Assembly (NCBI GenBank): GCA_019114645.1
Contig: DXFC01000117.1
Span: 1 to 7,277, forward strand
DNA: 7,277 nucleotides
Reading direction: 5' to 3'
Origin: Candidatus Halomonas stercoripullorum
Lineage (GTDB): Bacteria > Pseudomonadota > Gammaproteobacteria > Pseudomonadales > Halomonadaceae
Part shown: piece by piece, positions 1 through 6,194 of the stretch
How the letters are laid out: every line of letters begins with the position of its first letter
How positions within the stretch are numbered: position 1 is the first letter of the stretch
Position numbers and translations under genes: made by a program
Notes under the pieces: model-generated
The model's database searches: none
The model's input: only the letters and a program-made list of their open reading frames with translations
What the model was told of the DNA's origin: nothing

Positions 1-1738
1 GCTGGGCACCCGCTATCGGCGGCGCATCCGGATTGACATATAGCCGAGCCCCATCCATTGCCGTGGTGGTGAGATAATCGGTCAGTGCTTCTTCATCCTT
101 CAGATAGGTTTCCTGTTTGCCACGCTTGATCTTGTACAGTGGCGGCTGAGCGATAAAGACATGGCCGCGTTCAATAAGTGACGCCATCTGGCGGAAAAAG
201 AACGTCAATAGCAGTGTTCGGATGTGCGAGCCGTCAACGTCCGCATCGGTCATGATAATAATCGAGTGATAACGCAACTTGTCGACATCGAACTCTTCAC
301 GGCCAATGCCGCAGCCAAGCGCGGTAATCAGCGTGCCTACTTCCGCCGAAGAGAGCATCTTGTCGAAACGCGCCTTCTCGACGTTGAGGATCTTGCCCTT
401 GAGGGGAAGAATCGCCTGGGTGCGCCGATCACGCCCCTGCTTGGCGCTACCACCGGCAGAGTCGCCCTCCACCAGGAACAGTTCTGAAAGGCTGGGGTCT
501 TTCTCCTGACAGTCCGCCAACTTGCCGGGCAGGCCGGCAATGTCCAGGGCTCCCTTGCGTCGGGTCATGTCCCGCGCCTTGCGAGCCGCTTCACGGGCCC
601 GGGCCGCATCCAGCATCTTGTTGACGATAGCCTTGGCATCACTGGGATGCTCAATCAGGTAGTCAGAAAACAGACGGCCCAATTCCTGCTCAACGGCTGT
701 TTTTACCTCGGAAGAGACCAACTTGTCCTTGGTCTGCGATGAAAACTTCGGATCTGGCACCTTGACCGAAACAATGGCCGTCAGCCCTTCACGAGCATCA
801 TCGCCCGACGTGTTCACCTTGGATTTTTTCAGCAAACCTTCGGCTTCGATGTAGCCGTTGAGGGTTCTGGTCAATGCGGCACGGAAACCCGCCAGGTGAG
901 TACCACCGTCACGCTGCGGAATATTGTTGGTGTAGCAAAAAATGTTCTCGGTAAAGGAGTCGCTCCACTGCATCGCCACCTCGACCACAACGCCATCTTC
1001 ACGTTCCGACTCGAAGTGAAAAACCGGGTTAAGCACGGTCTTGTTGCTGTTCAGGTGATTGACGAATGCCTGCAGGCCGCCTTCATAGTGGAAAAGCTCT
1101 TCTTTACCACTACGCTCATCCACCAGCCGAATGGCGACTCCCGAATTCAAAAAAGAGAGCTCACGCAAGCGCTTGGCCAAAATATCGTAGTGGAACTCGA
1201 TATTGGCAAAGGTCTTGGTTGAGGGCGTGAAATGTACCCGTGTACCGGTCTTCTCGGTCTTTCCCACCACAGTGAGAGGCGCTTGCGGCACACCGTGACG
1301 GTAGATTTGCTCATGAACCTGGCCTGCGCGCCAGATCGTTAGCTTAAGCTCCTCGGAAAGCGCATTAACAACGGAAACCCCAACGCCGTGTAGACCACCC
1401 GACACTTTGTAGGAGTTATCATCGAACTTGCCTCCGGCGTGCAGTACGGTCATGATCACTTCCGCCGCCGAGACACCCTCTTCTTCATGTATATCGGTGG
1501 GAATACCGCGACCATTGTCGCTAACCGTAATGGATTCATCCGGATGAATGGTAATCCTGACTTCACTACAGTGTCCCGCCAAGGCCTCGTCGATAGAGTT
1601 ATCCACCAGCTCAAACACCATATGGTGCAGACCTGTTCCGTCATCGGTATCGCCGATATACATGCCAGGACGCTTGCGCACGGCATCCAGGCCCTTCAGG
1701 ACCTTGATACTCGACGAATCGTAAGCTTGTTCGCTCAT
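1..1738 (-). CDS. gyrB: DNA gyrase subunit B, C-terminally truncated by the window edge
   Basis: ATPase subunit of the type II topoisomerase gyrase, which with GyrA introduces negative supercoils ahead of replication forks. My minus-strand translation is open from ATG at 1736-1738 to the edge, about 579 residues; E. coli GyrB has 804, so roughly the last 225 (end of the TOPRIM region and tail) lie outside. Visible in order: the GHKL ATPase motif ELVDNSIDEAL (catalytic Glu about residue 43, Mg-binding Asn about 47), DNGRGIP and GGLHGVGVSVVNALS; the transducer segment TNNIPQRDGGTHLAGFR; and the TOPRIM motifs EGDSAGG (Glu424) and DADVDG (Asp498, Asp500, Asp502). Asp426 and Lys447, where quinolone-resistance changes occur in E. 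coli, are both the wild-type residues. A GGAG ribosome-binding site (1745-1748) lies 6 nt before the start, and recF ends 19 bp upstream. No frameshift was seen. The identification is very secure. Confidence 0.98.
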   Translation of the reverse strand, partial: MSEQAYDSSSIKVLKGLDAVRKRPGMYIGDTDDGTGLHHMVFELVDNSIDEALAGHCSEVRITIHPDESITVSDNGRGIPTDIHEEEGVSAAEVIMTVLHAGGKFDDNSYKVSGGLHGVGVSVVNALSEELKLTIWRAGQVHEQIYRHGVPQAPLTVVGKTEKTGTRVHFTPSTKTFANIEFHYDILAKRLRELSFLNSGVAIRLVDERSGKEELFHYEGGLQAFVNHLNSNKTVLNPVFHFESEREDGVVVEVAMQWSDSFTENIFCYTNNIPQRDGGTHLAGFRAALTRTLNGYIEAEGLLKKSKVNTSGDDAREGLTAIVSVKVPDPKFSSQTKDKLVSSEVKTAVEQELGRLFSDYLIEHPSDAKAIVNKMLDAARAREAARKARDMTRRKGALDIAGLPGKLADCQEKDPSLSELFLVEGDSAGGSAKQGRDRRTQAILPLKGKILNVEKARFDKMLSSAEVGTLITALGCGIGREEFDVDKLRYHSIIIMTDADVDGSHIRTLLLTFFFRQMASLIERGHVFIAQPPLYKIKRGKQETYLKDEEALTDYLTTTAMDGARLYVNPDAPPIAGAQ

Positions 1739-1757
1739 TGTCTGCTCCGTATGATAT

Positions 1758-2864
1758 CTATCGTGCCTGTGGCACTAGCTGCCCTGTACCGGATGCGGTT
1801 TGTTTCACGTGAAACAGTGTCAACGGTGCCTGCTCTTCCCAGGCTCTTGCCAAAGCGTCATATTCGACACTAGTGATGAATGCCTGACAGTGCATGGATG
1901 AGAGCAAACGACAAAAAACATATCGATGCTGGGCATCCAGCTCGGCGGGAAGATCATCAACCAGATAAAGACAGGCTCGTCCGGTTATTTGCTCAAGCAA
2001 CTGCCCTTGGGCCAGCTTAAGTGCACTCACAACCAGCTTCTGTTGGCCGCGAGACAACACCTCAACCGCCGGCCGCCCATTGAGGCGAATACGCAAATCA
2101 GCGCGTTGCGGGCCAGTTTGTGTGAATCCCATCTGAAAGTCGCTCGCCCGACCCTGCTCCAGCACTTCCTTCAGGTTGCGCTGCCTATCCCAGCCTCGCA
2201 AGTAATGTAAACTGAGAGCCGGCATATCGATCAGTTTGGATAGCGTTTCCTCAAAAACAGGAATAAAGCTTGTCATCCATTCGTTACGCAGAGCATCAAC
2301 TCGCTCGCCCCAGATCGACAGCTCCCGCTCCCAAACAGCTAAACCCTCGGCGTCCATTCTATCACGTCTGAGCAGTGCATTCCGATGCTTCAGCGCACGC
2401 TTGGCACGTTGCCACGCAGCATAAAACTCATGTTTCACGTGAAACACACCCCAATCGAGAAACTCACGCCGCGCGGCTGGAGCCCCTTCCAGGAGTCGAA
2501 AAGCATCTGGGTTGATTAGCTGAACAGGGAGCGCCTCGATCAACTGAGCCAGGCGCGCTACACGCTCGCCTCCCATGCGCACCTCAAGCTCCCCGGTATC
2601 ACGCTCTCGGCGCACACCGACAGGCAGTGGCGGATCACCGCTGAGCCGGGAAAACAGCGTCATTTCCTGAGCATGATGAGCGATGGCATGTTTCAGCTGG
2701 CGGGTGCGGAAGGAGCGGCCCATACCCAATATAAAGAGCCCTTCAAGCAAGCTGGTTTTACCGCTGCCATTGTCGCCGATGATCAAATTGACGCCGGAAC
2801 CCGGGGAGAAATCCAATGGAGCAAGATTTCTCAACCCGGTAAAGGCGACACGATCAATCAACAT
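1758..2864 (-). CDS. recF: DNA replication and repair protein RecF
   Basis: SMC-like ATPase that with RecO and RecR helps load RecA at single-strand gaps and stalled forks. It is 368 residues long, close to the family norm (E. coli 357). Visible: an N-terminal strand with LRNL; Walker A GDNGSGKT at residues 30-37; the ABC-type signature LSRGQQK at 270-276; Walker B LYLVDD at 299-304 followed by LPAELD (the D-loop region). The ATG at 2864 is chosen because residues 1-40 align with the start of known RecF proteins; the ribosome-binding site before it is weak. dnaN ends 21 bp upstream and gyrB begins 19 bp downstream, so co-transcription is likely. Oddity: the protein contains FHVK twice, at residues 141-144 and 351-354. 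Both copies are encoded by perfect parS palindromes in the same reading phase, so the second role of the DNA shapes the protein here. Confidence 0.97.
   Translation of the reverse strand: MLIDRVAFTGLRNLAPLDFSPGSGVNLIIGDNGSGKTSLLEGLFILGMGRSFRTRQLKHAIAHHAQEMTLFSRLSGDPPLPVGVRRERDTGELEVRMGGERVARLAQLIEALPVQLINPDAFRLLEGAPAARREFLDWGVFHVKHEFYAAWQRAKRALKHRNALLRRDRMDAEGLAVWERELSIWGERVDALRNEWMTSFIPVFEETLSKLIDMPALSLHYLRGWDRQRNLKEVLEQGRASDFQMGFTQTGPQRADLRIRLNGRPAVEVLSRGQQKLVVSALKLAQGQLLEQITGRACLYLVDDLPAELDAQHRYVFCRLLSSMHCQAFITSVEYDALARAWEEQAPLTLFHVKQTASGTGQLVPQAR
1801..1816. promoter_or_regulatory. parS site 1 (ParB-binding centromere) inside recF
   Basis: TGTTTCACGTGAAACA is a perfect 16-bp palindrome identical to the widely conserved bacterial chromosomal parS consensus. 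ParB is known to load on such sites, spread, and be moved by ParA, and it helps recruit SMC/MukB-type condensins. The site encodes LFHVKQ near the RecF C-terminus (residues 350-355). It lies about 3.8 kb from the nearest perfect DnaA box. The match is exact; function is inferred from the consensus and the origin-proximal position. parA/parB are not in this window. Confidence 0.93.
2431..2446. promoter_or_regulatory. parS site 2 (ParB-binding centromere) inside recF
   Basis: A second exact copy of TGTTTCACGTGAAACA, 630 bp from the first. It encodes VFHVKH (RecF residues 140-145) in the same codon phase as the other copy. The flanks of the two sites differ, so this looks like independent maintenance of the 16-mer rather than a recent duplication. 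Two sites this close to oriC fit the usual clustering of parS near origins. Confidence 0.93.
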
Positions 2865-2885
2865 GGCAGCCAGATAAAGCCTGCC

Positions 2886-3989
2886 TTAAAGACGCATCGG
2901 CATGACAACATACAGCGCATCGCCGCCACCCGGCTCTTCCATCGAAGCGCTGCTATTGGAATCGGATAAGGTCATTTGAATGCGGTCTTCACCCACTGCA
3001 TTCAATACGTCGATCAGGTACCCCACGTTGAAACCGATCTCCAGTGAGTCGCCAGCATATTCAACGGCCACGTTCTCTTCGGCCTCTTCTTGCTCAGGGT
3101 TGTTGGCCATGACTTGCAAATTGCCTTCCTGAAGATGCAGGCGGACACCCCGGTATTTTTCGTTGGAAAGAATCGAAGTACGTGACAAGACCTGACGCAA
3201 TTCGGCACGGTCTGCAATAAACACCTTGTCACCACCGCGTGGGATAACCCGTTCATAATCGGGGAACTTGCCATCCACCAGCTTCGAGGTAAAAGTAAAG
3301 TCGCCGGTATGAGCACGCATATGGCTGGCACTCAGCGTCAGGGTTACCGGCTCTTCGCTGTCGTCCAGCAAACGTACCAGCTCCATCACCCCCTTGCGCG
3401 GCACAATCAGCTTACGGGTTGACTCCAGCTGAATCTCGGCAGGCCGCGAACAGAGTGCCAAACGGTGCCCATCAGTCGCCACGGTACGCACAAGGTTGGT
3501 GCGCAACTCAAGCAGAATACCATTGAGATAGTAACGCACGTCCTGTTGTGCCATGGCAAAAGCCGTCGCATCAATAAGCTGCTTGAGCGTGCCACGCGGC
3601 AGACTGATCTCGGTGTCACCGGCGCTATCCTCGATACTCGGAAACTCGGCAACAGGAAGGGTCGATAACGTAAAGCGCGAACGTCCACTGCGCAGCACTG
3701 CCCGCCCCTCTTCAAGACTGAAGCGCAGCTCGGCCTGATCAGGAAGCGACTTGCAAATATCCATCAACTTGCGCGCCGGCACGGTAACCGCTCCCGGCAC
3801 CTCGACCTCAGACGCTACCGTACGCCCCACCAGCTCAACTTCAAGGTCGGTACCGGTAAGCGCCACCTGCTCTTGATCGACCTGGATCAGCACATTCGAT
3901 AAGACTGGCAAGGTTTGGCGGCGCTCCACCACACCGGCCACCAGTGCCAGCGGCCGTAGCAGCGCTTCTCGGGAAATCGAAAATTTCAT
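2886..3989 (-). CDS. dnaN: DNA polymerase III beta subunit (sliding clamp)
   Basis: Ring-shaped homodimeric clamp that tethers DNA polymerase III and many repair proteins to DNA. It has 367 residues against 366 in E. coli, as expected for three repeats of about 120 residues. Recognisable stretches are SREALLRPLALVAGVVERR (residues 6-24), the central RYYLNGILLE (152-161) and ATDGHRLA (171-178), VDGKFPDYERVIP (238-250), and the C-terminal VVMPMRL (361-367), which forms part of the pocket that binds clamp-binding motifs of partner proteins. The ATG at 3989 follows a GGAG ribosome-binding site (3995-3998) at 5 nt spacing. dnaA ends 69 bp upstream; in that gap I see neither a convincing promoter nor a DnaA box, so transcription probably comes mainly from dnaA. 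recF follows after 21 bp. Confidence 0.98.
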   Translation of the reverse strand: MKFSISREALLRPLALVAGVVERRQTLPVLSNVLIQVDQEQVALTGTDLEVELVGRTVASEVEVPGAVTVPARKLMDICKSLPDQAELRFSLEEGRAVLRSGRSRFTLSTLPVAEFPSIEDSAGDTEISLPRGTLKQLIDATAFAMAQQDVRYYLNGILLELRTNLVRTVATDGHRLALCSRPAEIQLESTRKLIVPRKGVMELVRLLDDSEEPVTLTLSASHMRAHTGDFTFTSKLVDGKFPDYERVIPRGGDKVFIADRAELRQVLSRTSILSNEKYRGVRLHLQEGNLQVMANNPEQEEAEENVAVEYAGDSLEIGFNVGYLIDVLNAVGEDRIQMTLSDSNSSASMEEPGGGDALYVVMPMRL

Positions 3990-4058
3990 GTCGGCTCCAC
4001 GTCTCGTCCTGTAGATGGGTATCGGGCCTTGATGTTCAGCTGTTATCGGAAAGAAGCA

Positions 4059-5522
4059 TTAGCTGGTGAGCAACCGCAGCAGGTTCTTGTAATCCTCGCG
4101 GATATCCGCGCTCTCCTCTTGTAGCGACTTAACCTTGCGGCAAGCATGCAATACCGTGGTGTGGTCTCGGCCACCGAAGGCATCGCCAATCTCGGGCAAG
4201 CTGTGATTGGTCAACTCCTTGGCCAACGCCATGGCGACCTGGCGCGGCCTGGCCACCGAGCGCGAGCGGCGCTTGGATAGCAGATCGGCCAACTTTATCT
4301 TGTAATACTCCGCAACGGTACGCTGAATATTGTCGACCCCGACCTGCTTGTCCTGCAGGGCCAACAGATCCTTCAACGACTCACGAATGAAATCCTGGGT
4401 GATTGGCTTGCCCATGAAGTGCGAGTCGGCAATCACTTTCTTGAGCGCACCTTCAAGCTCACGCACGTTGGAGCGAATTTTCTGCGCAATGAAGAAGGCG
4501 GCATCATGTGGCAGATCCACTTTGGCCTGGTCAGCCTTCTTCATCAAAATAGCCACACGGGTTTCCAGCTCTGGTGGCTCAATCGCGACGGTCAACCCCC
4601 AGCCAAAACGTGATTTAAGACGCTCTTCGACACCGCTGATCTCCTTGGGGTAGCGATCCGACGTCAGGATCATTTGCTGCCCCCCTTCGAGCAAGGCATT
4701 GAAAGTATGGAAGAACTCTTCTTGTGAGCGCTCCTTGCCGGCGAAGAACTGAATATCATCAATCAATAATGCATCAACGCTGCGATAGAAGCGCTTGAAG
4801 TCATTAATGGCATTGAGCTGCAATGCCTTGACCATATCAGCGACAAAGCGCTCCGAGTGCAGATATACCACTCGCGCGTTCTCACGCCGAGTCGCCAGCG
4901 CATTGCCCACCGCATGCATCAGGTGCGTCTTGCCCAACCCCACGCCGCCGTACAGGAATAGCGGGTTATAGGCGCCTCCTGGATTCTCCGATACCTGCCG
5001 CGAAGCAGCTCGTGCCAGTTGGTTGGACTTACCCTCGACGAAGGTGTCAAAGGTAAAATTGGGGTTGAGGCCGCTGCTGTGCTTCAAGCTACCTTCAACC
5101 TGCACTTCCCGCTCATTCGCCGCAGGGCGTAAGGAAGTACCCTCCTTCTTCTGCCGTTCAGCTGCATACTGGGTACCGGCATCGTCTCCCCCCTCGGCCG
5201 CTGCCAGGGAAGTACGCGACCGAGCTGATACCGGTGTACCCAATTCACGTGGCTGCGGCTTTACCGCGGCCGTTTTGCGGCTGCCGACTGCCAGCGCAAC
5301 TCGCGGCGGCTTGGCTGGCGACAGCTCTCGGAGCAGCTCATTGATGCGCTTGGCATACTTGTCACCTACCCAGTCCCGCACGAAACGATTGGGCGCCAAC
5401 AGGCGCAGCTCATTGGCTTCCCCCTCCTCAGCTTGGAGCGGACGAATCCAGGTGTTGAACTGCTGGGCGCTCAGCTCGTCCCGCAGGTAATCCAAACACT
5501 GTTGCCAGAGAGCTAGAGACAC
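4059..5522 (-). CDS. dnaA: Chromosomal replication initiator protein DnaA
   Basis: AAA+ ATPase that binds DnaA boxes at oriC, oligomerises with ATP, melts the unwinding element and recruits the DnaB helicase. It is 487 residues; E. coli DnaA has 467, and the excess is in the linker. Domain I (about 1-85) begins SLALWQQCLDYLRDEL, matching the DnaB- and DnaA-contacting domain of relatives. Domain II (about 86-150) is a poorly conserved, charged, Ala-rich linker. Domain III has Walker A GGVGLGKTH (192-200), Walker B LLIDDIQ (252-258), TSDR (287-290) and the arginine-finger segment RLKSRFGWG (301-309). Domain IV has the DNA-binding signature IGDAFGGRDHTTVLHACRKV (446-465). The start is GTG at 5520-5522, since the reading aligns with known DnaA from its first residues. 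DnaA boxes upstream suggest autoregulation, which is inferred. Confidence 0.98.
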   Translation of the reverse strand: MSLALWQQCLDYLRDELSAQQFNTWIRPLQAEEGEANELRLLAPNRFVRDWVGDKYAKRINELLRELSPAKPPRVALAVGSRKTAAVKPQPRELGTPVSARSRTSLAAAEGGDDAGTQYAAERQKKEGTSLRPAANEREVQVEGSLKHSSGLNPNFTFDTFVEGKSNQLARAASRQVSENPGGAYNPLFLYGGVGLGKTHLMHAVGNALATRRENARVVYLHSERFVADMVKALQLNAINDFKRFYRSVDALLIDDIQFFAGKERSQEEFFHTFNALLEGGQQMILTSDRYPKEISGVEERLKSRFGWGLTVAIEPPELETRVAILMKKADQAKVDLPHDAAFFIAQKIRSNVRELEGALKKVIADSHFMGKPITQDFIRESLKDLLALQDKQVGVDNIQRTVAEYYKIKLADLLSKRRSRSVARPRQVAMALAKELTNHSLPEIGDAFGGRDHTTVLHACRKVKSLQEESADIREDYKNLLRLLTS

Positions 5523-5525
5523 TCG

Positions 5526-5530
5526 ACCTC
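5526..5530 (-). promoter_or_regulatory. Ribosome-binding site of dnaA (supports the GTG start)
   Basis: On the minus strand GAGGT stands 3 nt before the GTG at 5522, a good match to the anti-Shine-Dalgarno but at short spacing. An ATG at 5533-5535 on the same strand is out of frame with dnaA, so the GTG is the credible start. A GTG start plus tight spacing may limit DnaA synthesis. Confidence 0.7.
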
Positions 5531-5621
5531 ACCATACTTGAGTAGTTGCTTAAAATAGAGATACCTGGGTTGTTGCACGAGACGCTGCACGAACCGGGCA
5601 TTGTATCTTCCAGCCAGCGAG

Positions 5622-5630
5622 TTATCCACA
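5622..5630 (+). promoter_or_regulatory. DnaA box (perfect TTATCCACA)
   Basis: Exact match to the strong DnaA box consensus TTATNCACA. It is the box nearest to dnaA, 100 bp upstream of its start codon, so it may serve both origin function and dnaA autoregulation (inference). TGACCA follows directly at 5631-5636. Confidence 0.9.
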
Positions 5631-5650
5631 TGACCAAAGGGTGCGGCGGC

Positions 5651-5659
5651 TGTGGAAAA
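5651..5659 (-). promoter_or_regulatory. DnaA box (TTTTCCACA, one mismatch)
   Basis: Minus-strand TTTTCCACA differs from the consensus at position 3 only. It faces the perfect box at 5622-5630 with 20 bp between them, giving a convergent pair next to dnaA. Confidence 0.7.
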
Positions 5660-5731
5660 TCCATTTCCGTGCGCCTTCACTGATAGCTGGGTGTTTTTCT
5701 CGGTTCTTGCCGGCTGGCGGCTCTTGCGCTC

Positions 5732-5772
5732 TGACCAGCAGATTTATCGGCCCGCAAGAATCCTGCTGGTCA
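5732..5772. repeat. Inverted repeat with 10-bp perfect arms in oriC
   Basis: TGACCAGCAG (5732-5741) and CTGCTGGTCA (5763-5772) are exact reverse complements separated by 21 bp. As RNA this would be a hairpin with a large loop and no T tract, so a terminator is unlikely; a dimeric protein site or origin architecture element is more plausible. The right arm shares its TGGTCA with the longer repeat ending at 5866. Confidence 0.75.
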
Positions 5773-5779
5773 AAACTAC

Positions 5780-5788
5780 TTTTCCACA
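5780..5788 (+). promoter_or_regulatory. DnaA box (TTTTCCACA, one mismatch)
   Basis: Same 9-mer as the box at 5651-5659 but on the plus strand. It sits immediately left of the AT-rich stretch, a position suited to anchoring a DnaA filament that enters the unwinding element. Confidence 0.72.
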
Positions 5789-5796
5789 CCAACTGC

Positions 5797-5828
5797 AACA
5801 TTTAAAACATTTGATTTAAAAAGGAAAT
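5797..5828. other. AT-rich candidate DNA unwinding element (DUE)
   Basis: This is the most AT-rich run in the intergenic region. It contains the octamer ATTTAAAA twice, at 5800-5807 and 5814-5821, spaced 14 bp start to start, similar in style to the repeated AT-rich 13-mers of known origins. It lies between two plus-strand DnaA boxes. Its role as the melting site is inferred from composition and position. Confidence 0.68.
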
Positions 5829-5834
5829 ACCTAG

Positions 5835-5843
5835 TTATCCACA
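5835..5843 (+). promoter_or_regulatory. DnaA box (perfect TTATCCACA)
   Basis: Exact consensus match at the right edge of the AT-rich stretch, in the same orientation as the box at 5780-5788. Directly after it a small perfect inverted repeat (AACTGG, 3 nt, CCAGTT; 5845-5859) occurs. Confidence 0.9.
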
Positions 5844-5919
5844 CAACTGGTCCCCAGTTTTGACCACAGCGTCCGAGAATATCTCTTCCTCATCTGAGGC
5901 GACTCGGCGAGCATAACAA

Positions 5920-5948
5920 TTGCGTCTAACCAACGAAGTCTCTACAAT
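5920..5948 (+). promoter_or_regulatory. Sigma-70-type promoter for rpmH-rnpA
   Basis: TTGCGT (5920-5925) and TACAAT (5943-5948) are separated by the optimal 17 bp. The -10 hexamer matches TATAAT at 5 of 6 positions and the -35 matches TTGACA at 3 of 6. Transcription would start near 5955, giving an rpmH leader of about 90 nt that includes the hairpin at 5971-5998. It is the best promoter I see in the gap. Confidence 0.65.
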
Positions 5949-5970
5949 TTCCGGTCTTGAACCGAATCTG

Positions 5971-5998
5971 ACCCTGGTTCCTGTCCAGGAGCCAGGGT
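5971..5998 (+). promoter_or_regulatory. Stable hairpin in the rpmH leader
   Basis: ACCCTGGTTCCT (5971-5982) pairs with the complementary 5987-5998 segment to form a 12-bp stem with one T-G wobble (5978-5991) and a 4-nt loop. It begins about 16 nt after the predicted transcription start and ends 48 nt before the rpmH ATG. The 3' side (GTTTCTG) has only a short T run, so an attenuator, mRNA stabiliser or protein-binding leader is more likely than a strong terminator. Its function is not known to me. Confidence 0.65.
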
Positions 5999-6046
5999 GT
6001 TTCTGTAACGACGCACCGTCAATAAACCACGTGGGAATAGAGTGTC

Positions 6047-6181
6047 ATGAAACGTACTTTTCAACCCAGCGTTCTGAAGCGCAAGCGTATGCACGGCTTT
6101 CGTGCACGCATGGCCACCAAGGGCGGCCGTGCCATCCTGGCTCGTCGGCGCGCCAAAGGCCGTAAGCGCTTGAGCGCCTGA
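6047..6181 (+). CDS. rpmH: 50S ribosomal protein L34
   Basis: Small, very basic protein of the large ribosomal subunit. The 44-residue product MKRTFQPSVLKRKRMHGFRA... ending RRRAKGRKRLSA has the full family length and the invariant start MKRTFQPS. The Shine-Dalgarno sequence is poorly defined (GGGAATAGAG at 6033-6042, with AGAG close to the start). It is the first gene of the rightward unit; rnpA begins 13 nt after its stop, the near-universal rpmH-rnpA pairing. The leader hairpin and promoter upstream probably set its expression. Confidence 0.98.
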   Translation: MKRTFQPSVLKRKRMHGFRARMATKGGRAILARRRAKGRKRLSA

Positions 6182-6194
6182 TAGCGGATTGCGC

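Larger units (their letters stand above)
5767..5866. repeat. Inverted repeat with 11-bp perfect arms bracketing the unwinding region
   Basis: TGGTCAAAACT (5767-5777) and AGTTTTGACCA (5856-5866) are exact reverse complements. Between them lie the DnaA box at 5780-5788, the AT-rich stretch and the DnaA box at 5835-5843. The symmetry around the candidate melting site suggests an origin-specific binding site or structure. No known protein is assigned. Confidence 0.75.
5622..5868. other. Chromosomal origin of replication, oriC (dnaA-rpmH intergenic region)
   Basis: The 524 bp between dnaA and rpmH hold no plausible gene. They contain two perfect DnaA boxes, two one-mismatch boxes, an AT-rich stretch between two boxes and two long inverted repeats. 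In pseudomonads and many other bacteria oriC lies between dnaA and rpmH, and the divergent gene order here agrees. No GATC occurs anywhere in 5523-6046, so SeqA/Dam-style sequestration as in E. coli is not supported. The outer limits given are those of the outermost recognisable elements, not a measured minimal origin. From 5523 to about 5621 I see only the presumed dnaA leader and promoter region, without a convincing promoter. Confidence 0.88.

Noticed and set aside
1439..1873. Long open frame on the plus strand opposite gyrB and recF
   Set aside because: It is antisense to two well-conserved genes, shows no recognisable protein family and lacks a convincing ribosome-binding site, so it is a shadow frame.
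2689..2695. Third parS half-site (TGTTTCA) in recF
   Set aside because: The following bases (GCTGGC) do not continue the palindrome, so it is a chance half match.
4003..4031. Possible dnaN promoter in the dnaA-dnaN gap (minus-strand TGAACA, 17 bp, TCTACA)
   Set aside because: The -10 matches only 3 of 6 positions and the -35 4 of 6; read-through from dnaA is the simpler explanation.
4042..4050. TTATCGGAA in the dnaA-dnaN gap as a DnaA box
   Set aside because: Three mismatches in the conserved half, so it is not credible.
5023..5490. 155-codon open frame on the plus strand opposite dnaA
   Set aside because: Ser/Arg-rich composition typical of an antisense shadow in GC-rich coding DNA, with no recognisable domain.
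5541..5600. dnaA promoter on the minus strand (TATCTC or TATTTT as -10)
   Set aside because: No acceptable -35 hexamer occurs at the right spacing for either, so I did not annotate it although a dnaA promoter must lie upstream.
5804..5816. Possible IHF site on the minus strand (AATCAAATGTTTT)
   Set aside because: It matches the degenerate consensus WATCAANNNNTTR except for the last base, but such near matches are frequent in AT-rich DNA.
5860..5868. Possible fifth DnaA box TTGACCACA
   Set aside because: It differs from TTATCCACA at positions 3 and 4, in the core, and overlaps the arm of an inverted repeat that explains it better.
6027..6034. CCACGTGG palindrome in the rpmH leader resembling the parS core
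   Set aside because: Only the central CACGTG is shared with parS; the outer bases differ and an 8-bp palindrome is common by chance.
5920..6165. Open frame across the rpmH promoter and rpmH
   Set aside because: It runs in another frame over rpmH and over the promoter and hairpin; the L34 frame is unmistakable.
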